Assembly (NCBI GenBank): GCA_913060975.1
Contig: CAJXVC010000008.1
Location: 124,001 to 188,000 of the forward strand
Direction of reading: 5' to 3'
Source: an uncultured Gammaproteobacteria bacterium
GTDB taxonomy: Bacteria; Pseudomonadota; Gammaproteobacteria; Pseudomonadales; Pseudohongiellaceae
DNA: 64,000 nt
Below, piece after piece: positions 9,348-19,238 of this stretch (within the stretch, counting starts at the first letter, position 1; each line of letters starts with the position of its first letter). A program made the position numbers and the translations under genes. The notes beneath the pieces were generated by a model. The model worked only from the letters and a program-made list of their open reading frames with translations. It searched no databases and was not told the DNA's origin.

Positions 9348-9486
9348 AAACTGAATTGCTACTTTATGTCTGACTTTCTAACTGCTTTCATCTCTATTGA
9401 TGAGGTATCAAGCTATCATTGAATAGAAATTACTCGAAGCATACCTTGCGAGGTCGCAAAAGAATTGCACTGCACCTTAAAATACT

Positions 9487-9513
9487 GGAGTTGTGGAATC
9501 CCTCCACAACTCC
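9487..9513 (-). terminator. Terminator-like hairpin of the RTX gene
   Basis: An 11-bp perfect stem, GGAGTTGTGGA (9487-9497) with TCCACAACTCC (9503-9513) and a 5-base loop, begins 14 bp after the stop codon of the RTX gene. On the minus strand it is followed by AGTATTTTAAG, a weak T run. It probably ends the RTX transcript. Confidence 0.65.
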
Positions 9514-9527
9514 TAACTGCCTTGTGT

Positions 9528-12500
9528 TCAGAATATAAAATCGCCAGAGTCTAATTCTGCGATCGTCGCAACACCCGTCAGCTCGATTACGTTCACGCCA
9601 TCGAAAACTCCATCCAAATCGATTTCAACATGCCCCTGTGATTCATCCGCTGCGGCGATAACTGCTGCGAAATCCGCCAGTGCCGAGATGTTCGACAGGT
9701 CCAGCACATCATCTGTACCAGCCCCAGCTATGAAATCTTCTATTGTTGCGTTTACTCCATCACTCAGAATGAAAATATCATTGCCTGATCCACCCACCAA
9801 GTAGTCGCCATTGTCACTGACTATCAATGTGTCATCTCCTTCTCCACCTTCCAGAGAATCGGAACCTGCACCACCATCCAGCGTATCGTTTCCTGCGCCG
9901 CCCAGTAGATGATTGTTATTAGCATCGCCAATAATAATGTCGTTGAAAGGGCTTCCTGACACTCGCTCAATATTACTGACTGTGTCAGCCCCACCAAAGC
10001 CATCATTCGCTACTACGCCACTCGCAAGATTTACATCAACTCCTTGCGTTACTCCCGAATACATATTGTAAGAAAGGTTGTCCCAATCCGCGCCACCATC
10101 TATGACATCATTGCCCGGACCCGGGTCGAACCAGTCATTGCCAGGCCCGCCCACCAGATTGTCGTCACCAGCATCACCGTTAAAGGCATTGTCCCCTGCA
10201 TCTCCGGTTAGAGAATCATTAAACCGGGTGGCATGAATGTGTTCGACATTTCTCAAGTAATCAGTTGAACCGGAGCCATCATTGGAAACGACGACTACGT
10301 TGCTGTAGCCGCCCGCATTGGCGACTACATTCGATAGATCAACAGTAATACCCGTAAAATTTGCAAATGGGTTGGTGAAGTTCACGTTGTCCTGGCCATT
10401 ACCACCATCGATCAGATCGCTACCTTCGCCACCGGAAAGCCAATCGTCTTCGTCATCGCCAAAGAGCTGATCATTTCCAGCACCTCCATGCAGATTGTCC
10501 TGGCCACCATTGCCATTGAGGATGTCACTACCGCCCAAACCTTCGAGCATCTCCCCGTTGGGGCCACCGTCGAGGACGTCATCACCCTCGGTACCTTCTA
10601 TCGGAGCTAGCCAGATCTCCATGTTTGGAAGATCAGACAGATCAATATTCTGGATTCGAATCGAATTAGTCTCGTCCACACCATGAGTGTTCGTAATAAA
10701 CGAGATAACCACATCGGTATCGTCCTGCACTGCCGCTGATAGCAGATCGGTTAAGCTGTGGAATTGAGGTAGGCTGTAAAGGTCAAGCACGTCTTCACTA
10801 ATATCGAAATCAGTAATCGTATCCTGACCAAAACTTGTTGGATTATTCTCGTTGGTAAACTGGGTGAATCTGAATTGATCTCGACCGCTACCGCCAGTCA
10901 ACAGATCATCATTCTCTCCACCGTCTAGCCAGTCATCTCCATCCCCACCCTCGAGGATGTCGAAGTCATCATCGCCATGAAGCCAATCATTACCAGCGCC
11001 GCCTACGAGGTGGTCATTCCCTGCGAAACCTTCGAAACGGTTGTTCGCACTGTTGCCGGTTAAGTTGTCGTCGTGATCGCTACCGTGAATATTCTCAATA
11101 TCTCGTAGATAGTCTGTACCTGCAAAACCATCACTCGCGACAACTACGTTCGTGTAGCCACCTGCAGTCACGATCTGCGAGAGATTAAGAGTGACTCCCG
11201 ATGTTGTTCCAGTCCAGGGCGCAAAGTTGGCGGTATCGAAGTCGCTAGATCCACCATCGAGCAAGTCGTCACCAGGTGATGCTTCAAGCCAATCATTGCC
11301 TGTTTCGCCAAATAATTCATCGGCGCCTTCGCCGCCGCGTAAAGTATCATGACCATCACCTGCGAAGATGACATCATTGCCCTCCCTGCCGGAGAGATTG
11401 TTATCCGACCCATCACCGACTATCGTATCGGCATACTCTGATCCCTCCACCCCTTCAATGCCGACTAACGTATCCGTTCCACCATGACCATCTGATGCAG
11501 TTCCCGCGGCCAAATCTACATCTATGCCAGTAAGAACGTCCGTATTGTGATACCACGCGGTATCCCAATCTCCGGCCTGTCCGCTCAAATAGTCATCACC
11601 AGCACCGCCAACCAGATTATCGCCATTACCTTGGCCCGCGAATATCTGGTCATTGCCGGCGCCGCCATCTAGCCAGTTGTGATATTCGGCGCCGACGATA
11701 ACATCGTCGAAATCTGTGCCTCTTAGTGATTCAATGTTAAATACAGCATCCGTATCGCCATAATTATCAATAATCGAATTGGCTACTGCGATTCCTGCAC
11801 CGTAATCGAAATCCGTAGATGAGAGGTTTGCTACCACGCCTTGGTTGCCAAGACCTGCCGAATCATCATTCAGATTCCAGAATCCAATATGATCCCAATC
11901 AGCCCCGCCATCTATGAAGTCATTACCGCTTCCAGGATTGAAATTGTCATCGCCACCCATTCCCAGCAGAGTATCGTTACCCGCATAGCCATCGAACTGA
12001 TCTCGAAACTCCGAACCTTTGATATAGTCGCCAAAGTTCGATGCTGCGATCTGAGTAGTACTGGGCGCCAGTTGATCGATATCTCCGTAGCCGTCTTCGG
12101 CTTCGCGAGATACGATGATGCGCGAAGCATCACCGTGAATATCCCAATCAGTTGAATATAGATTTACTGCAACGCCTGCAGGGTCTTCCAGATAAACAGC
12201 GCGCCCATCGATAGTGTCATTTCCTGGACCACCGATTAGAAACCCAGAACCGTCTGGATCGATCAGCGTGTCATCCCCTTCGCCACCCACAACATGATCC
12301 CACCAATCATTAGATCCGGTGATGGTATCGTTGCCAGCACCACCTTCTACGTAGCTGCCGCCAGCTCCAATATTGATGACATCGTTGCCTTCACCGCCGC
12401 GGAAGTCGTCCCAATCAGTATCGGAGCCTCCAGATAGTGTGTCGTGACCGCTGCCGCCATCGATAAAATCACTACCAGTACCGCCATCAATTACGTCATT

Positions 12501-15500
12501 GCCCCCGGCGCCATTCAGGTTATCGTTCCCGCCAAGGCCCGCAATGGTGTCATTTCCACTACCGCCTACCAAATTATCGCTATCTTCCGAACCAACGATA
12601 TTGAGGAATTCAGCAAAAACGAAATTGCTGGCACCTAGCGCTGATGAGACGACGCCAGCCAGGCGAACTACGTTTGCAGCATCGAAAGTAATGAGTGCAA
12701 CAGCACCATCGGAAGAAATTGTCAGATCATTGATTGATTGAATATCGGGAAATTGTTTGACGTCGATGATGTCTTCCGACGTATCAAAGTCTGTAACAAT
12801 ATCCAGCCCAAACGCTGCACCACCATCGCCGTCGTCAGACAAGACATAGCTATCCGCTCCAGCACCTCCAGTTATTGTGTCATTCCCACCTCGACCTTCG
12901 AAAACATTATTGCGGCTATCGCCCAGCAAAGTATCGGCGAAATTGGACCCGATGGCGCCATCAATACTGATCAAACTATCGCTGTTTCCCCAACCATCCA
13001 TAGCCGTTCCTGCAACGAGGTCGACTGAGACAGCACCAGGGTCAACGCTATAGTCAGCGACATCGATACCATCAAGGTTTGGATCGTCAGCGCCCATAAA
13101 AAGCGCAATGGGCAATTCAGTGAATGAACCACCATGTAAAGTATCTGCGCCGTCCCCGCCTCTTAGCGTATCGTTGCCATCGATGCCTTCGAGAATATTG
13201 TCACCCGCGTTGCCAATCAGCGTATCGTCATTCGCATTACCTATAACATTTTCAAAATTGACGAAATTGGTAGTGCCAAGAGAAGCTTGCGATGGCCGAA
13301 AGGCAAAGCCTTGATCAAGGTCAACATAGACGCCATTCAGGATTCCAAAAAAGAGTGTGTCAGTACCACCACCGCCGTCTGCAGTATCGTTACCGAAAAA
13401 GGGATTATAAAAATTATCCTCATCATTACCGACAAAGGTATCACTACCACGTGATGCCAGAACGCCCTCGATACCGGTAATCGAATCTTCGATTTCACCA
13501 TTATTCGTATTGGTCACATTCATGGAGCCATCGTTCGCCATAGTGATATTGAGACCAGGCCCAAGGCTCGTGACGTCTTCTGCAGTAAATGACAAGAAAT
13601 CCAGTCCAGCGCCACCATCAATCGTATCAATGCCGCGCCCGCCCCAGATATAATCGTTACCACCACCGGCAGCGATGATGTCACTACCACTGCCACCATT
13701 GCCATTGTCAGCGTTAATGAAATTGTTCTCATCATCGCCAGTCAATACGTCAGAATTTATCGATCCGATAATGCTACTAATACCCACCAGGGTGTCGGTA
13801 TCACCATAACCATCCGTTGCTGTACCGCTTGCCAGGTTTACGGTGACTGAGGCTGGGTCTGCAGAGTAGTCCGCAGAATCATTCCCATCGCCACCATCAA
13901 GCAGATCGTCTCCCTGACCACCAGCCAGAGTGTCATTGTCAATGCCACCATAAAGGCTGTCCGCACCTGCCCCACCATTCAAAATGTCATTGCCTTCGCT
14001 ACCGTAAAGCGTGTCATCGCCACCCAGGCCATTGATGACGTCATCACCTGCCAAGGCATCGATTGTGTCCGTGTCCTCGGTGCCATCTATGACATCGTTC
14101 GCATTGGTTCCAGTGGTACCGGAAGTTTCAGAAAAAACAAAATTGCTCGCAGAAAATTGCTCTACCGTAACGCCATTCAACGTTATGCTGCGATTCACTC
14201 CAATAGAGATTGTGGTATTCGTACCATCGACTGCAGAGATTGCCTGAAAGTCGGCAATGTTTTCGACTTCGAATAGCGAAAGATCAAGGATGTCTTGAGT
14301 CACATCGAAATCGGTGATCGTGTCGTGGCCAAAGTCTCCAGAGGCATCAGCGAAAGTGGCGAATCGGTAAGTGTCCGCGCCCAAGCCTCCACTCAGAATG
14401 TCATCACCCACGTCTCCGATAATGACATCGTGTCCTTCATCGCCAGAGATAGTGTCGTCTCCTGACCAACCTGCAAGCGTGTCATCGCCCGCGCCGCCAC
14501 TGACGGTATCATCGCCGCCGCGAGCCAGGAGAGTATTGGCTTCGCTATTCCCGATGAGAGTGTCACTCCCTTCCGAGCCAATAATACCTTCAACATTGCT
14601 CACACTGTCCGTATCGTCAAACTGGTCTGTGACAATTCCTGTAGCCAGGTTCGCGGAGACTCCCTGGCTGGGAGCCCCGCTATGATCGGCTCCGTCGTCC
14701 TGAAAATTGATGAAATCGAAGCCAGCTCCGCCGTCTATAATGTCAGCTCCACTCCCAGCGAAAATAATATCGTTGCCACCCTGTGCGGAAATTGCGTCAT
14801 CGCCGGCACGCCCAAAAATATGATTATTGGTATCGGAACCGAAAAGAAAGTCGGAGAAGGCTGAACCATCGATGGATTGCGCTGCCGCACCAAAAGTATC
14901 AGTGTCGCCATAACCATCCAGTGCAGTACGAGCGGCAAGAATCAGGCTGCCGTCTCCATGAACATCCAATGCAGTGTCGGTATAGTTTACAAAGACAGCC
15001 GAGGGATCACTGTGATAGCTGGCGCGACCATCGATATAGTCATCACCTGCGTTGCCTTGCAGATTGCCGTTCCCCGCAGTATCGACAAGCGTATCATCAC
15101 CGGTGCCACCACTTAGATCATCCCAGCCATCTCCACCAGTGAGCACATCGTTACCACTGCCACCCGTCAGAGTACTGCCAGCAGCACTTGCGGTTAGATT
15201 GTCATCAAAACCACTGCCGATGACTGACTCCACGTTGACGAGTGTGTCCAGACCTGCACCGCCAGTATCTTGCTGGGTGAACAATCCCAGGCTGACGGTA
15301 ACCGCCGCCGATTCATTACTGTAATCTGCAACGTCAAACCCTTCACCACCATCTATAATGTCATCGCCAGATCCTCCGACGAGGACATCGCTGCCGGCGC
15401 CACCAGACAGACTGTCATTTCCGGCATTACCATATAAAGCATCGGCCGAAATGCCACCCAGCAACGTGTCATTTCCGTCTCCACCAGAAGCCTGAACCTC

Positions 15501-17483
15501 AATATCAGTAGCCGATGCATCCAGAAAGTCGGCATCGATACTACCTGCAAACTCAACACCATTGGCTGCCAAAGTGGTATCGCTTAGAGTATTCAGCTCA
15601 AAATTGAGCGCACCTTCGCCAGCTATCAGGCGCAGAGTCTCTACATTCGAGACATGCAGGTTCTCATGCTCAACGATGCCATCACGACTGGTGACAGTGA
15701 ACGTACCGTCGCCATTGCTATTCACTTGCAGGAAAAGGTCGTGTGGCGTGGGTTCAACGAATAGTACTTCCAGCTCATCGTTATCCGCACCGCCGTCAAC
15801 AATATCCAATGCGAGACTGCCAGCTTGCTCATCGCCGAGGGTCGCTTTGATCTGATCGTCACCGGCACCACCAAGAATGGTGTCTACGCCTGTTCCACTG
15901 CCGGCATCAAGAACATCATTGCCATCGCCGCCATCTAAAGTGTCATTGCCGGAGCCAGAGACCAGTGTGTCATCCCCGGCATTTCCTGTTGCGCTGATTC
16001 TTCTATCCGTAGCGCTGGCATCCAGTGAATCAACTCCGGCACCGCCTACGAAATAAAGTGTATCCTGAGCAATATCCGTGCCTGTCAGGTCTCCGATGGT
16101 AATCGTCGATCCACCAGAGCCGGCATTTATAACTATGTCCTCTACACCATCCAGAGCGAGCTGCGAACCATCGTCACTAATCAGGATGACATTGCCATTC
16201 TCATCTGCTGCGATCGACAGAGAACTCGGAACGGTCTCATCCAAACTCAGCGCGACCTCATCAAAGCCTTCTCCACCATCGATCGTGTCGTTGCCATCTC
16301 CAGCCCGCCAGATGACTCGATCATCGCCAACTCCGGCATCGATCACATCATCTCCGCCACCACCTGTGATTACGTCTGAACCTTCGCCGCCGCTAATCGT
16401 ATCTGCAGCGCTGCCACCAGTGACGGCGTCATCGCCCGTACCGGCATCAATGTTTACTGACTGGCTACTGGTGCTCGCATCAATGTCGTCACTGCCTTCA
16501 CCTCCCGATACAGCCAGCGGTTCGGAGCCTAGTACTTCGCCGGCATTATCACCAAGTTCGATAGTGGCACCCGCCAGACCAAATTGGAGTTTGAGATTTT
16601 CGATGTCTTTCAGTTCAAGTTCGCCACCTTCATCACCGCCGTCAAGGGAGATGACCAGGTTACCTTTGTTATTGACATCAATATGAACTGTTTGGGCTAC
16701 TGTATTGGAGGTAGTGAGAACGAAGGTGTCATAGCCCTTGCCGCCATCGATCTTGTCTTGTCCGTCGCCTGCATTCCAAATGATACTGTCGTCGCCTTTA
16801 CCGGCATCAATGTTATCCTTGCCCAACCCCCCTTCGAGAATGTCATTACCATCGTCGCCGTCGAGCTTGTCATTGCCACCGCCCCCAATTAAGACGTCGT
16901 TGCCCTGGTCGCCCTCTAGCTTGTCATTGCCCTCTCCACCATAGAGTTCGTCATTGCCGTCCCCGCCCTGAATGTTGTCGTTGCCGTCTCCTCCCACTAC
17001 GAGATCGTCTCCGTTGCCCCCGTCCAAATGGTCGTTTCCAGCGAGACCATAAATCTCATCATTGCCGTCTTTACCATCGATGTGATTGTTCTTGTCATCG
17101 CCAGTGAGAATGTCGTCTTCGTCGGTTCCCTTTAGTTTCTTTTTGTCCTTATCCTTACCCTTGTCCTTGTCCTTGTCTTTGTCTTTGTCTTTGTTTTTAT
17201 CTCTGTCATTTCCCTTGTCTTTGTCATTTCCCTGACCCTTATCATCTTTTCCCTTGCCTTTATCCTTGTCTTTATCTTTATCCTTATTTTTGTCGTTGCC
17301 CTTGTCTTTGTTCTTATTGGAGCGGCTAGTTGATCTCCCTACACTATTCGCACTTATTTCCTCGCCCAGATCATCGATTACCCTGAGTTCTAGCGGCATT
17401 GATCCAGATTTACCCGCTTGTTTCGATTCGGACAGCAATGGCTTTTTCTGAATATTCTTTGAATTGTCGTTTCTGGAAGGCAT
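9528..17483 (-). CDS. Giant RTX calcium-binding repeat protein, probably type-I secreted
   Basis: 2651 residues. The N-terminus has no signal peptide. Residues about 56-116 are almost only K, D, G and N. From residue ~119 to the end the protein consists of blocks of RTX nonapeptides (GGxGxDxLx type, for example GGEGNDKLEGDQGNDVLIGG), which bind calcium in a parallel beta-roll. Between them are recurring connectors of the type DYS...GVxVNLASGTATDGYGDTDTL...IEGVxGS and DTITDFDxxxDxLDLS. The C-terminus ends in DSGDFIF, like substrates of ABC-type (type I) exporters. It is presumably an extracellular adhesin or matrix protein; no enzyme domain was seen. No HlyB/HlyD exporter gene lies in the window. 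The ATG has AGGA 8 bp upstream. The divergent promoter region carries the palindromes listed at 17622 and 17661. Confidence 0.9.
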   Translation of the reverse strand: MPSRNDNSKNIQKKPLLSESKQAGKSGSMPLELRVIDDLGEEISANSVGRSTSRSNKNKDKGNDKNKDKDKDKDKGKGKDDKGQGNDKDKGNDRDKNKDKDKDKDKDKGKDKDKKKLKGTDEDDILTGDDKNNHIDGKDGNDEIYGLAGNDHLDGGNGDDLVVGGDGNDNIQGGDGNDELYGGEGNDKLEGDQGNDVLIGGGGNDKLDGDDGNDILEGGLGKDNIDAGKGDDSIIWNAGDGQDKIDGGKGYDTFVLTTSNTVAQTVHIDVNNKGNLVISLDGGDEGGELELKDIENLKLQFGLAGATIELGDNAGEVLGSEPLAVSGGEGSDDIDASTSSQSVNIDAGTGDDAVTGGSAADTISGGEGSDVITGGGGDDVIDAGVGDDRVIWRAGDGNDTIDGGEGFDEVALSLDETVPSSLSIAADENGNVILISDDGSQLALDGVEDIVINAGSGGSTITIGDLTGTDIAQDTLYFVGGAGVDSLDASATDRRISATGNAGDDTLVSGSGNDTLDGGDGNDVLDAGSGTGVDTILGGAGDDQIKATLGDEQAGSLALDIVDGGADNDELEVLFVEPTPHDLFLQVNSNGDGTFTVTSRDGIVEHENLHVSNVETLRLIAGEGALNFELNTLSDTTLAANGVEFAGSIDADFLDASATDIEVQASGGDGNDTLLGGISADALYGNAGNDSLSGGAGSDVLVGGSGDDIIDGGEGFDVADYSNESAAVTVSLGLFTQQDTGGAGLDTLVNVESVIGSGFDDNLTASAAGSTLTGGSGNDVLTGGDGWDDLSGGTGDDTLVDTAGNGNLQGNAGDDYIDGRASYHSDPSAVFVNYTDTALDVHGDGSLILAARTALDGYGDTDTFGAAAQSIDGSAFSDFLFGSDTNNHIFGRAGDDAISAQGGNDIIFAGSGADIIDGGAGFDFINFQDDGADHSGAPSQGVSANLATGIVTDQFDDTDSVSNVEGIIGSEGSDTLIGNSEANTLLARGGDDTVSGGAGDDTLAGWSGDDTISGDEGHDVIIGDVGDDILSGGLGADTYRFATFADASGDFGHDTITDFDVTQDILDLSLFEVENIADFQAISAVDGTNTTISIGVNRSITLNGVTVEQFSASNFVFSETSGTTGTNANDVIDGTEDTDTIDALAGDDVINGLGGDDTLYGSEGNDILNGGAGADSLYGGIDNDTLAGGQGDDLLDGGDGNDSADYSADPASVTVNLASGTATDGYGDTDTLVGISSIIGSINSDVLTGDDENNFINADNGNGGSGSDIIAAGGGNDYIWGGRGIDTIDGGAGLDFLSFTAEDVTSLGPGLNITMANDGSMNVTNTNNGEIEDSITGIEGVLASRGSDTFVGNDEDNFYNPFFGNDTADGGGGTDTLFFGILNGVYVDLDQGFAFRPSQASLGTTNFVNFENVIGNANDDTLIGNAGDNILEGIDGNDTLRGGDGADTLHGGSFTELPIALFMGADDPNLDGIDVADYSVDPGAVSVDLVAGTAMDGWGNSDSLISIDGAIGSNFADTLLGDSRNNVFEGRGGNDTITGGAGADSYVLSDDGDGGAAFGLDIVTDFDTSEDIIDVKQFPDIQSINDLTISSDGAVALITFDAANVVRLAGVVSSALGASNFVFAEFLNIVGSEDSDNLVGGSGNDTIAGLGGNDNLNGAGGNDVIDGGTGSDFIDGGSGHDTLSGGSDTDWDDFRGGEGNDVINIGAGGSYVEGGAGNDTITGSNDWWDHVVGGEGDDTLIDPDGSGFLIGGPGNDTIDGRAVYLEDPAGVAVNLYSTDWDIHGDASRIIVSREAEDGYGDIDQLAPSTTQIAASNFGDYIKGSEFRDQFDGYAGNDTLLGMGGDDNFNPGSGNDFIDGGADWDHIGFWNLNDDSAGLGNQGVVANLSSTDFDYGAGIAVANSIIDNYGDTDAVFNIESLRGTDFDDVIVGAEYHNWLDGGAGNDQIFAGQGNGDNLVGGAGDDYLSGQAGDWDTAWYHNTDVLTGIDVDLAAGTASDGHGGTDTLVGIEGVEGSEYADTIVGDGSDNNLSGREGNDVIFAGDGHDTLRGGEGADELFGETGNDWLEASPGDDLLDGGSSDFDTANFAPWTGTTSGVTLNLSQIVTAGGYTNVVVASDGFAGTDYLRDIENIHGSDHDDNLTGNSANNRFEGFAGNDHLVGGAGNDWLHGDDDFDILEGGDGDDWLDGGENDDLLTGGSGRDQFRFTQFTNENNPTSFGQDTITDFDISEDVLDLYSLPQFHSLTDLLSAAVQDDTDVVISFITNTHGVDETNSIRIQNIDLSDLPNMEIWLAPIEGTEGDDVLDGGPNGEMLEGLGGSDILNGNGGQDNLHGGAGNDQLFGDDEDDWLSGGEGSDLIDGGNGQDNVNFTNPFANFTGITVDLSNVVANAGGYSNVVVVSNDGSGSTDYLRNVEHIHATRFNDSLTGDAGDNAFNGDAGDDNLVGGPGNDWFDPGPGNDVIDGGADWDNLSYNMYSGVTQGVDVNLASGVVANDGFGGADTVSNIERVSGSPFNDIIIGDANNNHLLGGAGNDTLDGGAGSDSLEGGEGDDTLIVSDNGDYLVGGSGNDIFILSDGVNATIEDFIAGAGTDDVLDLSNISALADFAAVIAAADESQGHVEIDLDGVFDGVNVIELTGVATIAELDSGDFIF
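17135..17318 (-). repeat. Lys-Asp coding hexanucleotide-type repeat in the RTX gene
   Basis: An impure tandem repeat of codons for Lys and Asp (AAG/AAA GAC/GAT on the minus strand) encoding residues about 56-116. Units are six bases, so copy-number change would alter linker length without shifting the frame. A short version of the same coding repeat occurs at 20240-20265 in the fusion-enzyme gene. Confidence 0.85.
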
Positions 17484-17621
17484 TTTTATGATCCTCTACG
17501 TAACTTGTATTTCAAATAATTGAACGAGATTTACTAAACTACGAATAAGAGCACTCATTCCCCACAATCTCTCTATGCCGATCTAATAGACTGAAGATAT
17601 AATCCCGGTTAGGAAGGTTCT

Positions 17622-17639
17622 ATCACCCATATAGGTGAT
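17622..17639. promoter_or_regulatory. Palindromic operator candidate, copy 1
   Basis: ATCACC-CATATA-GGTGAT: 16 of 18 positions are symmetric about 17630.5. This is the best copy of a motif present in both divergent regions of the locus, and the size and symmetry suit a dimeric LuxR/NarL-type response regulator such as the one encoded at 19239. It lies 139 bp upstream of the RTX start. Confidence 0.6.
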
Positions 17640-17660
17640 TCTCGCCTGCGATAGCGGGGA

Positions 17661-17678
17661 GTCACCCATAAGTATGAT
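17661..17678. promoter_or_regulatory. Palindromic operator candidate, copy 2 (degenerate)
   Basis: GTCACCCATAAGTATGAT matches copy 1 at 13 of 18 positions, including the unbroken TCACCCATA. It is centred 39 bp from copy 1 and 121 bp upstream of the FAD-oxidase start, so it could serve that gene. Confidence 0.45.
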
Positions 17679-17799
17679 TCTTTGCATCTGGAAATAAGGT
17701 AAGGTGGCTGGACAGAAGCTCGAAATTGCTGTGAAAACCGTAGCAAACTGGACTAGACTGCCTAAAAACCAATAACCTACTGATCAGAGATGGGCCAAT

Positions 17800-19221
17800 A
17801 TGAGGAATAACCCGCACGACAAGATTAATCATGCAGATTTTGACTGGCTTGGCTACGACTGGGGTAAAGTAGGGGATCGTAGTAAGACAGCCGTACACCC
17901 CTTCGATATATATTTACCCGCTTCAGTAGATGCAGTTAAGCAGGCGGTCAAAAATGCCCAAGAGTCTTCAGCATTCATGGTTCGCGCGAATGGCCACTCA
18001 GACAATGCCCTGGTCGTCGGTAAGTCTCCTGACGTTCCTGTGATTTGCATGAGAAACCTGACTGCTATTACCGAGACAAGTGGAAGCATAATTCAAAATA
18101 ATGGAAACACTGATTTCGTACGCGCACAATCTGGCCTTGAGATTGGAGATCTGGAAGACAGGCTTGCCAAAGAAGGCTACGGGCTACCAATTGCACCGGA
18201 CCATAGGCACATCACACTAGGCGGGTTTGCATCTGCCGGCGGCATTAGTGCGGCTTCACATCTTTATGGCTTGTTCGTAGACAACATCATACGCTTGGAG
18301 ATACTGGAAAATTCTACTGGGCAAATTTCGGTATGCACTGGGCAGACGATCTATGATTTCGTCGGGAAAGCAAGTCAGCCCGACTTTATAATTCTCTCTC
18401 TTGATCTTGTGGTCATCAATACCAACAAGAGAACCAGTTTACTTGAACAGAAAGCTACTTTGTTTCGCGATCCCACAGATATCAACGCGGCCATTAAGAA
18501 TTATATTGATGCCTTTGTGGGCCTCAAAAATTCTGACTCCAACACCAAATATGTGCGCGGCACCTGGTTTAGAATGGGCAAAAATCCTCAGGCTGGAGTT
18601 GTCGCGAAATTCACTACCACGAAATCGAGCGGTGAAAAATGGGTAGAACGTAACGAACGCATCGCTCAATTAGATGCAATTGGAGCTCATGGTGGCAACC
18701 TGCCTGAGAATATCGCTGAGCTAGAAGAAGATCTCAAATTGCTTGCCTGGCAAAAATTAGCTGATCCACGCTCAGCTTTGCGCTATCAAACCTACGAAGA
18801 TACTGAATTGTTTACCGACAAAGTAGTGGATTCATCTGTTGGAACTCCGACTTACATGCTGGCCATTTTCGTGCCGATAGAGCATTTCCCAAGTGCGTTC
18901 AAATCTGTCCTGGATATATGCAATAACCATTTCGGGAATCCCCTTAAAATGTTCGCTCTGTATTCCCGAGTTATCAATTCCAATTTCTTATCGGGCAAAG
19001 GCAGAGACAAGACAACTTACGCAGATATAAGTATCTTCGCTGGGGTTACAGAAAATGCAGGAAGCCTTATCACCAGTGTTGTCAAAGACCTTGATAGCCT
19101 GGCAAGTTCTTTCAATGCACAACTTCCCCAAGACGGATATCCGGTAACCCGGTATATGGTAACTCAGACAACTTTCAGGCCCGGCACCAATGACCCACGC
19201 GACCCTGCAAGCCATTGGTAA
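17800..19221 (+). CDS. FAD-binding oxidoreductase, vanillyl-alcohol-oxidase (PCMH) fold
   Basis: 473 residues with no signal peptide. Residues about 35-205 form an FAD-binding PCMH domain: YLPASVDAVKQAV, then VRANGHSDN (the pyrophosphate-binding stretch), RAQSGLEIGDLEDRLAKEGYGLP and the HITLGGFASAGGISAAS segment. The C-terminal half, unassigned by eye, would define the substrate. VAO-family enzymes oxidise alcohols, lactones or aromatic substrates, usually passing electrons to oxygen or an acceptor. No conserved histidine for covalent FAD attachment could be confirmed. The response-regulator gene follows after 17 bp, so the two are an operon. The substrate is unknown. Confidence 0.82.
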   Translation: MRNNPHDKINHADFDWLGYDWGKVGDRSKTAVHPFDIYLPASVDAVKQAVKNAQESSAFMVRANGHSDNALVVGKSPDVPVICMRNLTAITETSGSIIQNNGNTDFVRAQSGLEIGDLEDRLAKEGYGLPIAPDHRHITLGGFASAGGISAASHLYGLFVDNIIRLEILENSTGQISVCTGQTIYDFVGKASQPDFIILSLDLVVINTNKRTSLLEQKATLFRDPTDINAAIKNYIDAFVGLKNSDSNTKYVRGTWFRMGKNPQAGVVAKFTTTKSSGEKWVERNERIAQLDAIGAHGGNLPENIAELEEDLKLLAWQKLADPRSALRYQTYEDTELFTDKVVDSSVGTPTYMLAIFVPIEHFPSAFKSVLDICNNHFGNPLKMFALYSRVINSNFLSGKGRDKTTYADISIFAGVTENAGSLITSVVKDLDSLASSFNAQLPQDGYPVTRYMVTQTTFRPGTNDPRDPASHW

Positions 19222-19238
19222 TTCCTGAGGAGTAAGAA

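Larger units (their letters stand above)
17484..17799. other. Divergent control region between RTX and FAD-oxidase genes
   Basis: 316 bp serving both transcription units. It holds two copies of the palindrome family (17622-17639, 17661-17678). On the minus strand a possible -10 (TATATC/TATCTT, about 17594-17602) lies 32-34 bp from the centre of the first palindrome, near the distance expected for an activator overlapping the -35 region. No small gene was seen. Confidence 0.45.

Noticed and set aside
17135-17318. Possible CRISPR-like array
   Set aside because: The short periodic units are Lys-Asp codons in a continuous reading frame, with no spacer structure.
9824-17451. Many open frames on both strands across the RTX gene
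   Set aside because: They arise from the repetitive, biased codon pattern of the RTX repeats; the 2651-codon frame explains the region.
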